This document shows, piece after piece, positions 49,601-62,229 of a DNA stretch of 64,000 nucleotides. This stretch comes from Acorus gramineus (lineage: Eukaryota > Streptophyta > Magnoliopsida > Acorales > Acoraceae). How positions within the stretch are numbered: position 1 is the first letter of the stretch; each line of letters begins with the position of its first letter. The notes beneath the pieces were generated by a model. It was not told where the DNA came from. It saw only the letters and a list, made by a program, of their open reading frames with translations, and searched no databases. The DNA is taken from positions 21,243,309-21,307,308 of the forward strand of contig CM060848.1 of assembly GCA_030737835.1 (NCBI GenBank), read 5' to 3'. Made by a program: the position numbers and the translations under genes.

Positions 49601-52600
49601 AAGTTTTTAGGTCTGCAACAAGTCCTTTCACATATGTTTTTATGAGGATGGTTTATGTACTTATGATGGTTCATATCAAATAATGTTTGGATATTCTTTG
49701 TTAACTTTGCTTCTTCTTCTTTTTTAACTATGATAAAACACATGAAACCTTGGGTAATTCACAAGAATCCGAGTATCTAAAATGTTACAAAGGTTAAAAA
49801 AAAAAAAAGTCCATTCTAGTGTCATTATTGGAGCCATCTTAGCTTATCAAATTGTAGGTTGAGGCTGTAATTACTTTGAATTTGGTTGCTTGGATGTTGT
49901 TAGATCCTGTCTAAAAGAAATCAAATGACAAAGAAGACAATGAGAAATATATATAACATAAACACCAATAACTTCTTTTAATATAAGCATCTTTATCTTA
50001 TAGTACATTTATGTTCCTTGAGGCTACCTTAGCAAGGATTTGGCTGCTAATTATTATCTAAAACTCATCTCCAGGAGTTGCCCGCTGCTTTTGTGTCATT
50101 CAAATCTCGATGGGGTGCTGCGTTGGCTGCTCAAACTCAGCAACACATAAATCCACTCTTATGGATAACTGAACCTGCCCCGGAACCAAGAGATGTATTA
50201 TGGAATAATTTGGCGATACCATATCGTCTTTTGGCTCTCCATAAAATATCATTTGTTATTGCAGCATCACTGCTTACAATATTCTTTACAATTCCTGTCA
50301 CTGCAGTTCAAGGAATCGCACAATTCGAGAACATTAAAAAGTGGTTTCCTCCAGCGAGGGCAGTGCAGCTGATGTAAGAAACTAGTCCCTTGGGCCTTGT
50401 GAGATTTTCTTTCTTTTTTATTGTACCTGATGATTTTGTGTTTGTCATATACTCATATCGAATAATCCATCCTATCATACATATGATTGAAAATTTATTA
50501 ATCAGATGTTAATGATTTATCTGAATTACAGATACAAATATCAGTATACTTCCCAATTCGTTTTATATGAGACCAATAAGCTGACCATGCTTGTTTAGTG
50601 AGTTCCTTAATCTCACACTACATTTTGTAGTTCGTAGAATCTATAAATATTTTATCATGTAGGAAACTAGAGAGAGTAAAAAAGAGCAGATACACAAAGA
50701 ATACAACACGTATAGAATCAGACATGTACTTTTATAACGGAAATATGAAGTGCCTAACATGGAAACACCACAGTACTCCATGGATATGTGGGCAATTGGA
50801 AGTACTTTGAATCATAGTTAAGGTTCCATTCCTCATATCAATGCTTGAATTGTCTCTACTCTTCTTGCTTTTTATAAAATACTTTGTGAATATATCTCGT
50901 GGCGCTTGTCATGTAATTGGCGTCCTTATCCATTACTATTCCCTAACACCGTGTCATTAACCCTGCAGACCAGGATTAACCTCCGTTGTGACTGGATATC
51001 TCCCCAGTGTTATCCTAAACACTTTCATATATGTTGTTCCATATGCGATGATTGCATTGGCCACACTAGAAGGATCTGTTTCAAGGAGTAAGAGGGAGTT
51101 AAAAGCTTGCAGCATGGTTTTCTACTTTTTGGTGGGAAATGTATTCTTCCTTAGCTTGTTATCTGGATCTCTACTTTATCAAATTGGAGAATCATTTACG
51201 CACCCCAAGGACTTTCCTGGTCGACTTGCAAGCGCTGTTTCGGCTCAGGTGAGATTACTAAATTTTCATTGAGTTCATTTCTTAGAAGATTTCCGAATTT
51301 TAAAATTGAAGAAAATTATCACAGTTTACATATTTAGAGCCTTGTTCAATAGTATAGGTGTAATACATCTTCACTGATATAGGTGATAGTTGAGTGTCAC
51401 CGAAAATAAAGCTATTCATCTAGTACTAGAGAATTTGAAACTGTATATCATATAATCTTCATCACATGTATATGATATTTTTTGAGGAAACATAGTTTTG
51501 GATCATGATCTCACACAATGTCGTGAAGGGTAGATGATGGGAATATGTCATATTTCCAAAATTTCAAGACTTGGTTAATTGGTTGTACATACAGAAATCA
51601 TATTTCAGCTTACATATATATCTGCACATGACTACTATTTTAGATTAGTTTGCATCTTCATGAAAGTTGTGGGTAAACTATAATAACTTTCTTCAATTTT
51701 AGATCATATAATGCATGTACAAAATATTGATCTCCATCATGCAATGTAAAAAATTCAGCTAATGAGTGATTTCAGTTTCATTATCATTTTCAAATCTGTA
51801 TTATTTATATTTCTCATATCTATCACTGCAGGCAGATTTCTTTATAACTTATATTTTAACAGATGGATTCTCTGGATTTTCACTGGAAATTCTTCAGCTT
51901 GGTCTTATAGTCTGGCATTTCATGAGAGCTCACACATTTGGTCGTGGATCGAAGCAAAAGCCTTATCTTTTCCCCTTCCCTTACTGTCGAGTTATTCCAA
52001 CTATTTCACTTGCAATATTAATTGGGATGGTATATGCTGTCATTGCACCACTGTTGCTTCCCTTTCTTGTTGTTTATTTCTTCCTAGGTTACGTGGTGTA
52101 CGTCAATCAGGTTATTTTCTTTTCCTTCCAGAATGACTGTGGTTCCAAGTTTATTATAGCCTTAGTTTTTCATGCATGTAGCAATTGTTCCGCATGAGTT
52201 TATTTTTAATTGATAATTTTATTTTAAGTCACGTTTCTTCTTCTAGTAACTACATGAGGTTAAGAGTTTGAGAATGTCGAGTATATATGCATAAACTAAA
52301 TTCTCTTAACAAAGGTGGGGACAGTGAGACAGAAAAGAAGCAAAGCTCTATCCATTTGTACATAAAACTTAAATAATGATATCTTTCAGATTATCTGTTA
52401 TTTACTTTAAATTTCATGCCTCTTTGGGTGCATTATTGATTATTTTTGTTGGCATTAAGATATCATCTGAATCATCCTTTCAAGTTTATAGCAAGTTGTG
52501 TATGTACAATTTGAAACTCAAAGAGTATGTTTTATTTGACAAATTTTCTGCAGATTCAAGATGTTTATGACATTGTTTACGACACAAGTGGGCAGTACTG

Positions 52601-53659
52601 GCCCCTCATCCATCACTATATATTCATCGCTATCATTCTTATGCAAATCACCATGATTGGTCTGTTTGGATTGAAATCGAAGCCTGCCGCATCCTTTGCA
52701 ACATTTCCACTCTTATTGTTAACCATATTGTTTAACGAATACTGCAAGATCCGGTTCCTGCCAACGTTTTACCTCTACTCTATCCAGGTACTTTCTGAGT
52801 TTAGTAAAGAAATGTGGGCTACTTGGTAGTTGATGGATGATAGATATACAATCATGTGATTAAGTCAATGAATTATTATGGGTATAATATATGACGGATG
52901 ACCCTTGAACAATGGGTGACTGGTTCTTGTTTGGTTCGTGCCATTATTTTAAATAGATGTGCTTTACAAGTAATCATTCTACTATCAAACTGTTTAGTTT
53001 GCAGATATATTCATACCCAGATTACTTTCCATTGTTTGGTTTTTAGAATCCCATCAATTTGGTGATATTTAAATTCAACCTTACTTCCCTTCATACCTCG
53101 ATTATGAATCCAGTGGCATAGTGGCGTTCAGAGTTGCTTCCGAGAGTACTACCAACCAAATGATGGATTTTCACTTTTTTCTTTTTCCGTAATGAATCAA
53201 AAGCCACCCTAAAAAGTATCACCAACCAAATAGGAGCTGAAAGTCATTATGTCATGAGAACATTTTAATGTACAGTCATTTTGGTTTTCATCCTTCAGTA
53301 CTATTTGGATGTGTGTTTCACCGATTGTGTCTCTTCAAATTCATCATCATGGAGCAGTCTTGACTCTTGACTCTTAAGGCTTCTTGTCCATTTGATAAAT
53401 GATATGATGAATGACCAGGTGTAGAACATATATACATATACTTTGTGTTTTCAGTATCCTGACTTATTTAAGTGGACATTCTTCTAACTATAATGCATGT
53501 TTTCAGAATGCTATGGAAATCGACGAACAAGATAAGATAGAGGGTCGATTGGAAGAGAATTACGAGAACGCGATCGGTGCTTATCGTCCTCCTTGTTTGA
53601 TTCCAATTAACTTTTCTTCAGAATCTAGCTCCATACAGCCCTTGGTCTCATCAAGCTGA
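43670..53659 (+). CDS. OSCA/CSC1-like mechanosensitive cation channel (DUF221)
   Basis: Membrane protein of the OSCA/TMEM63 family of osmotic- and stretch-gated calcium-permeable channels. Exons: 43670-43956, 46318-46464, 47215-47278, 47776-47988, 49374-49568, 50075-50373, 50969-51248, 51832-52110, 52554-52787, 53507-53659; 716 aa with all phases closing. An N-terminal helix (ASAGINIGLAVLILSLFSVF) is followed by two more helices in exons 2 and 3. Exons 4-5 encode the cytosolic PHM7-type domain (ILVRGIP, then a charged helix around ENRIEKLRQR). Exon 6 has FVSFKSRWGAALAAQTQQ and DVLWNNLAIP, and exons 6-9 carry the C-terminal pore helices, including GYLPSVIL and LSGSLLYQI. The C terminus is short. 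The sequence resembles the OSCA clade 2/RXW8 group; the clade is less certain than the family. Intron 1 is loaded with MITEs and a GC-rich block. Confidence 0.93.
44009..44455. mobile_element. MITE copy 1 (AGCCCC family), OSCA intron 1
   Basis: The left end is AGCCCCGATTGGGTAGTAAT and the right end, in reverse complement, AACCCCCTGTTTGGATGGG. Internal words AATGAAGTTTTT, GAGATGTA and TTATAAA follow the order of the copies at 45427 and 54232. Exact ends and target duplication are unclear. Confidence 0.5.
44683..45045. other. GC-rich purine/pyrimidine block in OSCA intron 1
   Basis: GC-rich sequence with GGCGGCGGCGGGTGG, GAGAGAGA, CTCTCTCT and CCACCTCCACC tracts, flanked by a C12 run (44687-44698). 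Open frames on both strands are low-complexity Pro/Arg/Gly products. It resembles the block at 62230-62720 in composition. It may be a captured 5' exon fragment or transposon DNA; no domain is seen. Confidence 0.4.
45427..45855. mobile_element. MITE copy 2 (AGCCCC family), OSCA intron 1
   Basis: It starts TTAGCCCCCGTTTTGGATAG and ends, in reverse complement, TTAGCCAACGGTTGGTTGG. The interior words ATTCTAGTATAAATAAGGAT and AAAATGATTTTT are almost the same as in the copy at 54232. About 430 bp, no coding capacity. Confidence 0.6.
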
Positions 53660-53951
53660 GATTGCTCCAGGCTCGGTAACTGCGATTTAGTCGCAAACCC
53701 TTTGAGTCACACAGTTAGCCAGCTTTTATTCTGATTTTTTTTATAGTGTGTTTGTGATTACTGCTTCAGTTGCATTTTACCTTTGAAATTATTTCATTGT
53801 ACCACAACAGGCCAAATGTCAAAATTTTCAACATGGAAAGCATAGGATTAGATATGATTAGTTCAATGTGGGGAACACATGCAACCTAATGGAGTGTGCT
53901 TTTAGTTTCAGATGGTCTTGTAAACTGTAATAGTGACCTGGCTGAACAAGA

Positions 53952-53957
53952 AATAAA
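53952..53957 (+). terminator. Possible poly(A) signal of the OSCA-like gene
   Basis: AATAAA about 290 bases after the stop codon, in an A-rich context. This is the first canonical signal downstream of the gene. Confidence 0.4.
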
Positions 53958-54231
53958 AAAGGCTGGTAGAAGTATAAGATATTGTGTTACATGTTTTATA
54001 ACCCTACTGTGTATGTGGAAATCACATAACTATGAGTGTCATATGTGATGCATATATTTGGATGATGTTATGTACAGCTTCACATGTAGTTCTTGCATGT
54101 TTTTAAATTTCTTTTAAAAGTGAAATTTATTGATGCAGCTGTGTAGGCTTTAGAAAGTGAAGAACCACAAAGTAGAGGACTCTTATTGCTCAACACCACA
54201 AAAAATAGTTGGAACAAAGGATCTTTTTATA

Positions 54232-54480
54232 CTATTCCCCCATTTGGATAGATAAGTTATTTTAAGGCTTATGACTATTCTAATATAAATAAAGATAAAA
54301 TGATTTTTGTTTGATTTATTTTGAATTAGGCAATAAAGTTTTTGTTATTTAAATAAAATTTGAATGAGGTGGATAACCATTTATAAAATGTGAAAAAATG
54401 ATGGACAATTGATTTAACAGTTAACAACTTTTGGATTGAATGACCTGGAATAACTTAAAATGAGAAATTTGTTTTTATAT
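54232..54480. mobile_element. MITE copy 3 (AGCCCC family), truncated
   Basis: It begins TTCCCCCATTTGGATAGATA and keeps ATTCTAATATAAATAAAGAT and AAAATGATTTTTGTTTGATT in the same order as copy 2. The right end is missing or unrecognisable. Confidence 0.6.
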
Positions 54481-54899
54481 TCGTTAATAAATAGCATCTT
54501 CTTTATAAAAATGGAAAATTCATTATAGGTTTTTTTTTTTTTAAAAGAAAAATTATTTTTTTAGTTCATGGACTGTCAAGCCTTAGAAAAACTCATAATA
54601 TTAACTATTTATTTTATCTAGATCCTTTGACTAATGGTCAATCTATTTTACATCCAAAGTAATTTTTGTGTTTTATAATTTAATCTTTTTTTTTTAATAT
54701 AAAACCTGCTACCAATACTTTTATTGTTAAAAGAGTAGTTACAATTATGAATTAACACTAATGATTTATCCCCTTTAGAAGGAGACACTCTTAGCTCTGG
54801 AGATATCACATCCCCGCTCGCTCTATGATGAATGAGGCCAAACTCTCGATGTTGCCAAACTCTTTTGTGACCTGCAAACAAAAGAGACATGTAATATTG

Positions 54900-55059
54900 T
54901 TGTGAAATGTGATTTATTTTTAAGTTCCTGTAAACTATGTTATTTAATTATTAATCCCTATATTTTATAGGAACTAATCATTAAATAACACATTTTACAG
55001 GGACTGATCACTAAATAACATAGTTTATAGGAACTTAAAAATAAATTTACATTTCACAA
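54900..55059. repeat. Inverted repeat (hairpin) upstream of PMT
   Basis: The left arm TTGTGAAATG followed by TTATTTTTAAGTTCCTGTAA and ACTATGTTATTTAA pairs with the right arm TTAGTGATCAG-like, AAATAACATAGTTTATAGGA, ACTTAAAAATAAA and CATTTCACAA. Arms of about 70 bases are separated by a short loop. It resembles a palindromic MITE. It lies about 300 bases before the PMT start codon. Confidence 0.75.
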
Positions 55060-55265
55060 ATTAACGGTGTATGGACGGGGATGTTTGACAGAGGGACTAA
55101 AAATCAAATAGGCGATTGAATATAGGGTCTAAAAAAAATATGAAGAAGTGAGAGACCGATCTCTAAATACACATATATTTACGTGGACTTAAAACTAAAA
55201 ATCCCTGAATAAATTTAATAAGCGAAACCGACAGAAGTCACATCAGTCTGTTTATTATACACGCT

Positions 55266-55282
55266 CACGTGACTCTCACGTG
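55266..55282 (+). promoter_or_regulatory. Paired G-boxes in the PMT promoter
   Basis: Two CACGTG hexamers at 55266-55271 and 55277-55282, each followed by GA, are spaced 11 bases apart (about one helical turn). They lie about 85-100 bases upstream of the ATG, just after a TATTATAC stretch. G-boxes bind bZIP and bHLH factors in plants; that they work here is inference. Confidence 0.5.
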
Positions 55283-55366
55283 ATCGACTCTCTCCCGAGA
55301 CACACCGAACCTCCGCTTCTCCACCAACTCACGCTCTACTCGATCGAGAGAGAGAGAGAGACGGAG

Positions 55367-58300
55367 ATGGCGATGTTGTCGGCGTTCGATTCGAGGTCGT
55401 CTCGTCTGGCTCTGGTTGCTCTAATAGTGATCATCGGCTCCTTCTACGCCGGCACCCTCTCCGGTCCCAAACCCTCCCTCGTCGTCCATCGATCCCCCCC
55501 TCTCATCTCTCTCGATCTCGAACCACAGATCAAGAACAAGGTCTCCCTCACCTACAGAGGCGAATCCCTTCGGATCCCCCCAACCGGGGTCGACGTCTGC
55601 CCCCTACCCTTCAACGAGCACATCCCCTGCCATGACTTGCCTCACATCAAGCTCTTGTTCCCCGACATGGATCTCGCCGGGACTAGGGCGCTTGAGAGGC
55701 ATTGCCCCCCTTTCGAGAAGCGGTTGTTTTGCTTGGTGCCTCCGCCGGTGGACTACAGGGTGCCGATCAGGTGGCCGGTGAGCAGGGACTACGTGTGGAG
55801 GGGAAATGTGAACCATTCGCGTCTCGCGGAGGTGAAGGGCGGGCAGAACTGGGTGCACGAGAAGGGCGAGCTTTGGTGGTTCCCCGGCGGTGGCACGCAT
55901 TTCAAGCATGGGGCGGATGAGTACATCCAGAGGTAAAAACACCTTGTTGGTTTATGCAATCGTGACATGGTTGGTGTTTCTGTTCTAAGTTTGGGTTTCT
56001 ATAGTTGTTTTTATATGTGATTGAAATTTGAGTGAGATGGGAGTACAAGAAAATTTGATTGCTTTTCATGTATGTTGAGCAGATATGTGGGTCAAGTTTT
56101 GCCTATTTCTTCTTTGGTGTACATGGAATGACTTCTTTTTTTGAGGTGCCAATTGAATTGGCGCTTTGGCACTTGTCCAAAGTTATATTTTGGCATCCAC
56201 TATTAGTAATTTATATTTGTGTGCAATTGTTGAACATTGAGAAGGAGATTTGAATTGACGTTGTTTATTGGTGGAAAGGTGGGATCTCAAAAGTTGAATT
56301 TTATGAAACATTAAAAAAGAAGAGGAGAACTTCAAACTGAAGAACTAACATAATGTTTTCCTTCTTTGTGTCATGTCTCATATGTACGTAACTTCGTTGA
56401 TCTGACCCATCTCAATTAGTAAGTTTTGTAGTCTGCCTTCTATGACATGTGTTATTGCTGTGTCTAGTTGGCCACCAAGAGGATCCTTTTATGGCTAATT
56501 AGCAAACTAGATGATGAAACTTGCTCATCCCAGGGCAAGTAGCATATGGCATGATGTTTGTACCCATATTAGAGCCCTTCACTATTTCAAGATAACTAGT
56601 GTTCTTATATCATGTGGATATTGTCATATTGAGCAGATTTCAGTCCATATGGGTATCATAACTCATATGGCGGAGAGAAGGGTTTCTTGGGACCCGATTT
56701 ATTCATGGATGAAATGTGAAGCCAATAGAATTTTCTTCAAGCTTCCTTTATTTGTAAAGTTGTTGATACTTTTTTTTTACGCTTTGTAATACAAATCAAA
56801 TATTGCATTTTCCTTATACTGAGTGTAAGATTGACACAAGCTTCAAACTTTTCATGCTTCGTCTTGGTCATATGTCTTGTTAAATTTTCTATGAAAAGTT
56901 TCACTAGCTGTCATTGTCTACTAGTCACCAAAAACTTTGCATGATGTTGCAGGTTAGGAAATATGATAACTAGTAATGCAGGAGATTTGCGAAGTGCAGG
57001 GGTCGTTCAAGTTTTGGACATTGGCTGTGGAGTTGCCAGTTTTTCGGCTTATTTACTCCCCCTTGATATACAGACAATGTCTATTGCTCCCAAGGATGGC
57101 CATGAAAATCAAATTCAATTTGCTCTAGAGCGAGGAATCAGTGCAATGATTTCTGTTTTATCCACAAAACAGCTCCCATTGCCCAGAAGCTCATTTGAGA
57201 TGGTTCATTGTTCACGTTGTCGTGTTGATTGGCATGAGAATGGTATTTAGTCCTATCTGGTTATCTTTTTTTTTTTTTGTCAGGTATATATAAAATTACA
57301 TTTTTCTATCTTCTTTTGTCAGCGCACGTCATGGATGATTTCTTTCTCTCTCTGGAATTTTATGCTGATCACAGTATGCGTATCAAGTATATAAAGATAA
57401 TAATCTGGGATGTTTCTTCTAAGATTCAGTGGTGAATAAAAAACTATAAGTCTGTTACATTTAATAGTTCTGGAAGTGACATCACAGATGTCATCATGTC
57501 ACTATTGGTGTGGTTACCAATAAAGCTATTGATTGTAGTATCGGAACCTTATAAACAAATATAATCAGGTATGTTCTATATTGTATCCAAAGGAATCTGT
57601 GGTTATGATAAATTCTGGTACTTCATTTTTGTTGGTTACACCTGTACTTCTTCCTACTCCGCATTCTGCATAAGATATTCCTGTAAAATCTTTTAATTAT
57701 GATAAAGTTTCCCTAGGATTTGAAGTATCTATACTTCATTCCCATCCTGTATCTAGCATAAATAGCATCATGCACATGCAATACACGCTGTAGTGGTGGG
57801 TCAATGATTTAGTGTTTATACAAGCATCTTGTAATATCTTATGGGATGATGCATGTATAATGACTTTCATTTTCTTTTTTGCACAGAAGAAATAACAAGA
57901 TGTAATAATAAAGTACCATGCATGATCAAGAATGTAGCATATATTCTTTTTATCGGTAACTAATTTCTCAAAGCTAATAAATTTGGGCATGTATTATCTG
58001 TGAATCTCCTCCACCAGGAAGCTTATGCTGTTTCAGTAAAGTCATTGTATACATTGCTAATGCTTGAAATATACTCTTTGAGACAATTAGTCATGAAAGT
58101 TTTGGATTGCAGATGGTATCCTGCTCAAAGAAATAGATCGTCTATTACGCCCCAATGGATACTTTGTGTACTCAGCTCCTCCTGCTTATAAGAAAGAAAA
58201 AGAATTCCCAATAATTTGGGAGAAGTTGATAAAACTGACAAGTGCCATGTGCTGGGAGCTCATAGCACAGAAAGTTCAAACTGCAATCTGGCGCAAACCT

Positions 58301-60002
58301 GCAAATGATTCATGCCAATTGCAAAATGCAGAAAGGAAACTTTTGGATATGTGTGAAGCTATGGAAGAATCAAACCCATCATGGGAAACACCATTAATGA
58401 ACTGTATAGTTCCATACAGTGAACCAGTGGATTCTCAGAAACTCCCCCCAAGACCAGAACGCCTTTCAGTGTTTTCCAAGAGACTTGAGAAAATAGGTTA
58501 GTTATTTTTTTAGCTTTGTTTGCCTTGAATGCCTATTTCTATTAATTTTTATGATTAATATTTGTATATAGCCAAATTTATGTCATCTTTTTTGTGATTG
58601 GTAATTCTTTAAGCCTCAGAGTTAAGGATGAGAAAACAATGGCTATGTTCTCCATTGCTCATAAATCGACCCGCAATATGAACTATTTCAAAATTCTATG
58701 TCGACACATTCGATGGAGTACCTAAATAAAGGTTAAGGACTTGTTTTCAAAATATTCTGCATTAGGGCCCCTAACCTGGACATGCATATTGCAAAACTTG
58801 GCATATTTATGTGTGAAATAATGGTATTAAAGTTGAGCAACTGCACTAAATATTCTGCAATATGAATTTTTCATGCATCACAATCAGCTTCTTCTTCTCT
58901 CTCTCTTTTTTTTTTTTTCATACACTATGCAAATGAATACTGTTTTGATAGCAAATGTTATTCCCCTGCTGTTTATCATTTTCTTTATGACAATAATCAT
59001 GTCTAATTGGAAGCATTTCATTTTTTTGTTGGCCTTTGGAAAGGAGTTTTTATTTACAATAATATTAACATGTTCTCAACAGGAGTTAATCTAGATACAT
59101 ATAACTTAAATACCAGATTTTGGCAAGAGCAAATTCAACACTATTGGAAGTTGATGGGTGTCAATCAAAGGGAGATTAGAAATGTCATGGACATGAATGC
59201 ATACTACGGTGGATTTGCTGCGGCTCTGAGTTCGTTTCCTTTGTGGGTGATGAATGTGGTTCCCACGAGAATGAATAGCACACTGTCTGCTATATATGAT
59301 CGTGGCTTGATCGGTGCTTTTCATGACTGGTGAGGTTCAAATTATTATAAATATTATTATTATTTTTTATACTAATTCATTAGAAGATTGTTGGTGATGT
59401 TATGCTGTAACCCTTCACTCAGGTGTGAGCCCTTTTCGACATATCCACGTACTTATGATCTACTACATGCCTCTCGTCTCTTTTCTCTCTATAAAGGAGG
59501 AAAGGAAGGTTGCTTAGTAGAAGATATCCTGTTAGAGATGGACCGCATGGTTCGCCCACAGGTACTGTCTTATCAGTCATAATTTTGAATGACATTTTTA
59601 TTATAGATAGAGATGGATTTTCCTTTGATTAATTGAGATACTATGGGAAATACATGGATCTATTTCCTTAGAAGACTTAAGTAGAATTATTAATGTATGC
59701 CAAGCTATTTTGGGTGAACCTGGAAGGCCTCCAAGGGAAAAGTAGTAGACTCCCTAACTGTCGTCATACATTGGATTGTGAATTTATTGATCTATGAACA
59801 TCCTTGATTGCAAGCAATTGAGCTTTCAAGTTTTGACTTGCAGGGTGTTATAATTATTCGAGATGAAGAATCCATTGTGTCCCACATCCACGATATCGCT
59901 CCTAAGTTCCTTTGGAATGTTGAATCACATACACTGGATGATGAACAGGGGAAGATGGAGCATGTCCTAGTTTGTAGGAAAACATTTTGGGCTATAGTCT
60001 AA
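55367..60002 (+). CDS. Probable methyltransferase PMT (DUF248, QUA2-like)
   Basis: Type II Golgi membrane protein of the plant PMT family, putative S-adenosylmethionine-dependent methyltransferases linked to pectin (homogalacturonan) methylation. Exons: 55367-55932, 56953-57242, 58113-58496, 59083-59329, 59423-59561, 59844-60002; phases close to 594 aa. A short cytosolic tail and one signal-anchor (about 14-31, [16 protein letters not shown]) lead into the lumenal part. Cys-containing blocks [13 protein letters not shown] and ERHCPPF follow. Next come [11 protein letters not shown]-like and [15 protein letters not shown], then the SAM motif [16 protein letters not shown] (209-224) and [14 protein letters not shown]. 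The second half has [18 protein letters not shown] (about 445-462), [20 protein letters not shown] and a C-terminal [20 protein letters not shown] gives two possible starts; I chose the first. The family is sure; the substrate is inferred. Confidence 0.94.
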
Positions 60003-61407
60003 GGTATGCTATCTTTGACATTTGTTGAATGGCTTTTGTCTTGCCCAATGTTTTTTGGTGCCTGTTGTGTGTCTGAGCTGGAGTATGGTAGATCTAGTTT
60101 AAACTTCCAATCTTTTTTTTTCCTCATTTTTAAGTTCGATGATTCATTCTATAAATTATTGTCAGACACAATCTCTTGCGAAAGCATCAATGAATTGTTC
60201 ATTTATACCCAGTATGTTATATGTATTCGGCCACTTCAACCGATCTTCGACTTTGACTTTCATCTTCCTCGTGCATAATTGCTGACTAACTTTACCTCCC
60301 AACTTGATAACTAAAAAGCGCTACACTTTGAGGATGAGATCCGGTCAGTATTAGATCTCATATGTTCTCATGAGTCCTCGCATGACATGCGTCACCTCAC
60401 ATGTTTAACAATTGAACATTTGAGGCTATGATAATTTTTCACGTGCCAGTTTTACATTGGAGACTAAAAGAGAACTGATGAAATCCAAAGTTTGCATGTT
60501 TGCTCGTCCCAACAACACTAACAAATCAGTAACAATTCTGCATTTGTTTTTTTCAGGTTCAAACATGACTATTACTAAGAGCTAGGCTTCCTCAGATGTA
60601 AGAAACCACTTTCACTACTCAGTGCCTGGATTTTTTTTTCTTGAAAAATTTATTTAAACCAATGATTCATTTATTCCTAAGTGCTTGTCTAAGTTACAAT
60701 TTTACGAACATTTATGCATCATTCCCAAATGCTTGCTTATCAGTTATCACCAGAGAGCTCAGTAGTAACAACCCAAGTCACATACATAACACATGAATGT
60801 TCATGTCAGCAATTTAAATTAACTGACATGGTGTTATAAATAGGTGTACGTGAATAGTTTTTTTGTATTTTTTTATAATTTCATTGAAATGTAAAAGTTA
60901 TGTCTTTGTTGTTTGGTTTATAATTTTTTAAATAACATTTTTTTTATTGTATAAGTTTGTGTTTGGAAATACGTCAGGTATATTTTAGAATGTATGTTAA
61001 AACGTGTGAGATAATTCCAGCCTTTCCTTTGAATTATTATTGAAGTTAATGATCCTGATATGGAATGGCCAGAGTTTTATTTATTTGAATAAAAACAAGG
61101 AGCTTTTTTGAGGCCGGGTCATATCCGAAGTGTTTGCTACACAAAAATAACGGTACTATGTGATACAAAAGAAATGATAAAAATAAAAAAAAATATTTTA
61201 AAACCAAAAACATTTATGGTAATTTAAAAGGTGTTATTTGTAATTCTTATTTGTAGTTTTGCGTGCAATATTATATCCGCAATGGGATACATACTTTTAT
61301 TAGAGGAAACACACGCACTGAGACACACACACACATATATATATACACACACACTTCTTAGAACAATGTTAACACACTCAATTCTTGTAGTTCACTATGG
61401 ATATTTA

Positions 61408-61621
61408 GGGTGTGTTTAGTTGCACGATTGCAATCGCAAACGCTGTGCAATCGTGTAACCAAACAGTTTTACTGTAACAGCTTCTTGCACACAGATTTTA
61501 GACAAATAGTGCTTAAAAGCTGTAATTTTAAAAAACTGAGAAAGTGAGTTTCTTGCAGAATCAGTTTTAAAATCCAGATTCCTACAAAATCAATTTTGTA
61601 ATCACGCAACCAAACACACTC
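61408..61621. mobile_element. Tourist-like MITE with TTA duplication
   Basis: 214 bp with ends GGGTGTGTTTAGTTGC (left) and, in reverse complement, GAGTGTGTTTGGTTGC (right), flanked by TTA at 61405-61407 and 61622-61624. A 3-bp TTA/TAA duplication and GGGTGTGTTTGGTT ends are hallmarks of PIF/Harbinger-derived Tourist MITEs. It has no coding capacity. Confidence 0.85.
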
Positions 61622-61651
61622 TTAAATTCAAACACCATACAATATCATGAT

Positions 61652-62116
61652 TTGGGGTGCAACTTTGGTCGATTAAATCTGAACTGATACAAACCAATTT
61701 TTTTCGGGTTTGGGTTAATAGATTTTTTGTTTTGTTTGGATATGAATTGAGAAATTAATAAACTAATCTACTTTTATTTAGATTTACTTTAAAAAAATCT
61801 GAATTAATCGTGAATCAAATTAAATTTAAACACATAATCAATATGATTTAGATCATTTTTTTATATACTATATATTGTTATTACATCATTAATATTCATA
61901 GCAAATAAATACAAATTTATACCATCATAGTATTTTGATATTTATATAAAGCTATAACCAAACCCTAAAAAAAAAAGTACATATATGTTTATCTTTAACA
62001 GTTTGGTCCAGTTTGAATTAACCAAACAAAATTCAATTTGGTTATTAGTTTACACGTGATTATAATTTGATTCAATATGGATTTACAAAAAATCAAACCA
62101 ATTGAATTGCACCCCT
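61652..62116. mobile_element. Probable hAT-like non-autonomous element
   Basis: The ends are TTGGGGTGCAA and, in reverse complement, TAGGGGTGCAA. Flanking octamers ATCATGAT (61644-61651) and ATCACAAT (62117-62124) match at 6 of 8, both differences being transitions. It is AT-rich inside, with repeated words such as AACCAA and TTGGTT, and no transposase. The class is less certain than for the other elements. Confidence 0.55.
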
Positions 62117-62229
62117 AATCACAATCTAAACTAACCAACTGGATAATTAAGCTAGCCACTTAAAATTAGAAACCCATTATTGTCATCAAAACAATTATCC
62201 CTTCCCTCCACCCATTTACATCAAATTTC

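Larger units (their letters stand above)
53660..55366. other. Intergenic region between the OSCA-like and PMT genes
   Basis: It includes the OSCA 3' UTR, a MITE fragment (54232-54480), an inverted repeat of about 160 bases (54900-55059) and the PMT promoter with two G-boxes (55266-55282). No gene is supported; the small frames are in AT-rich or repeat DNA. Confidence 0.6.
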
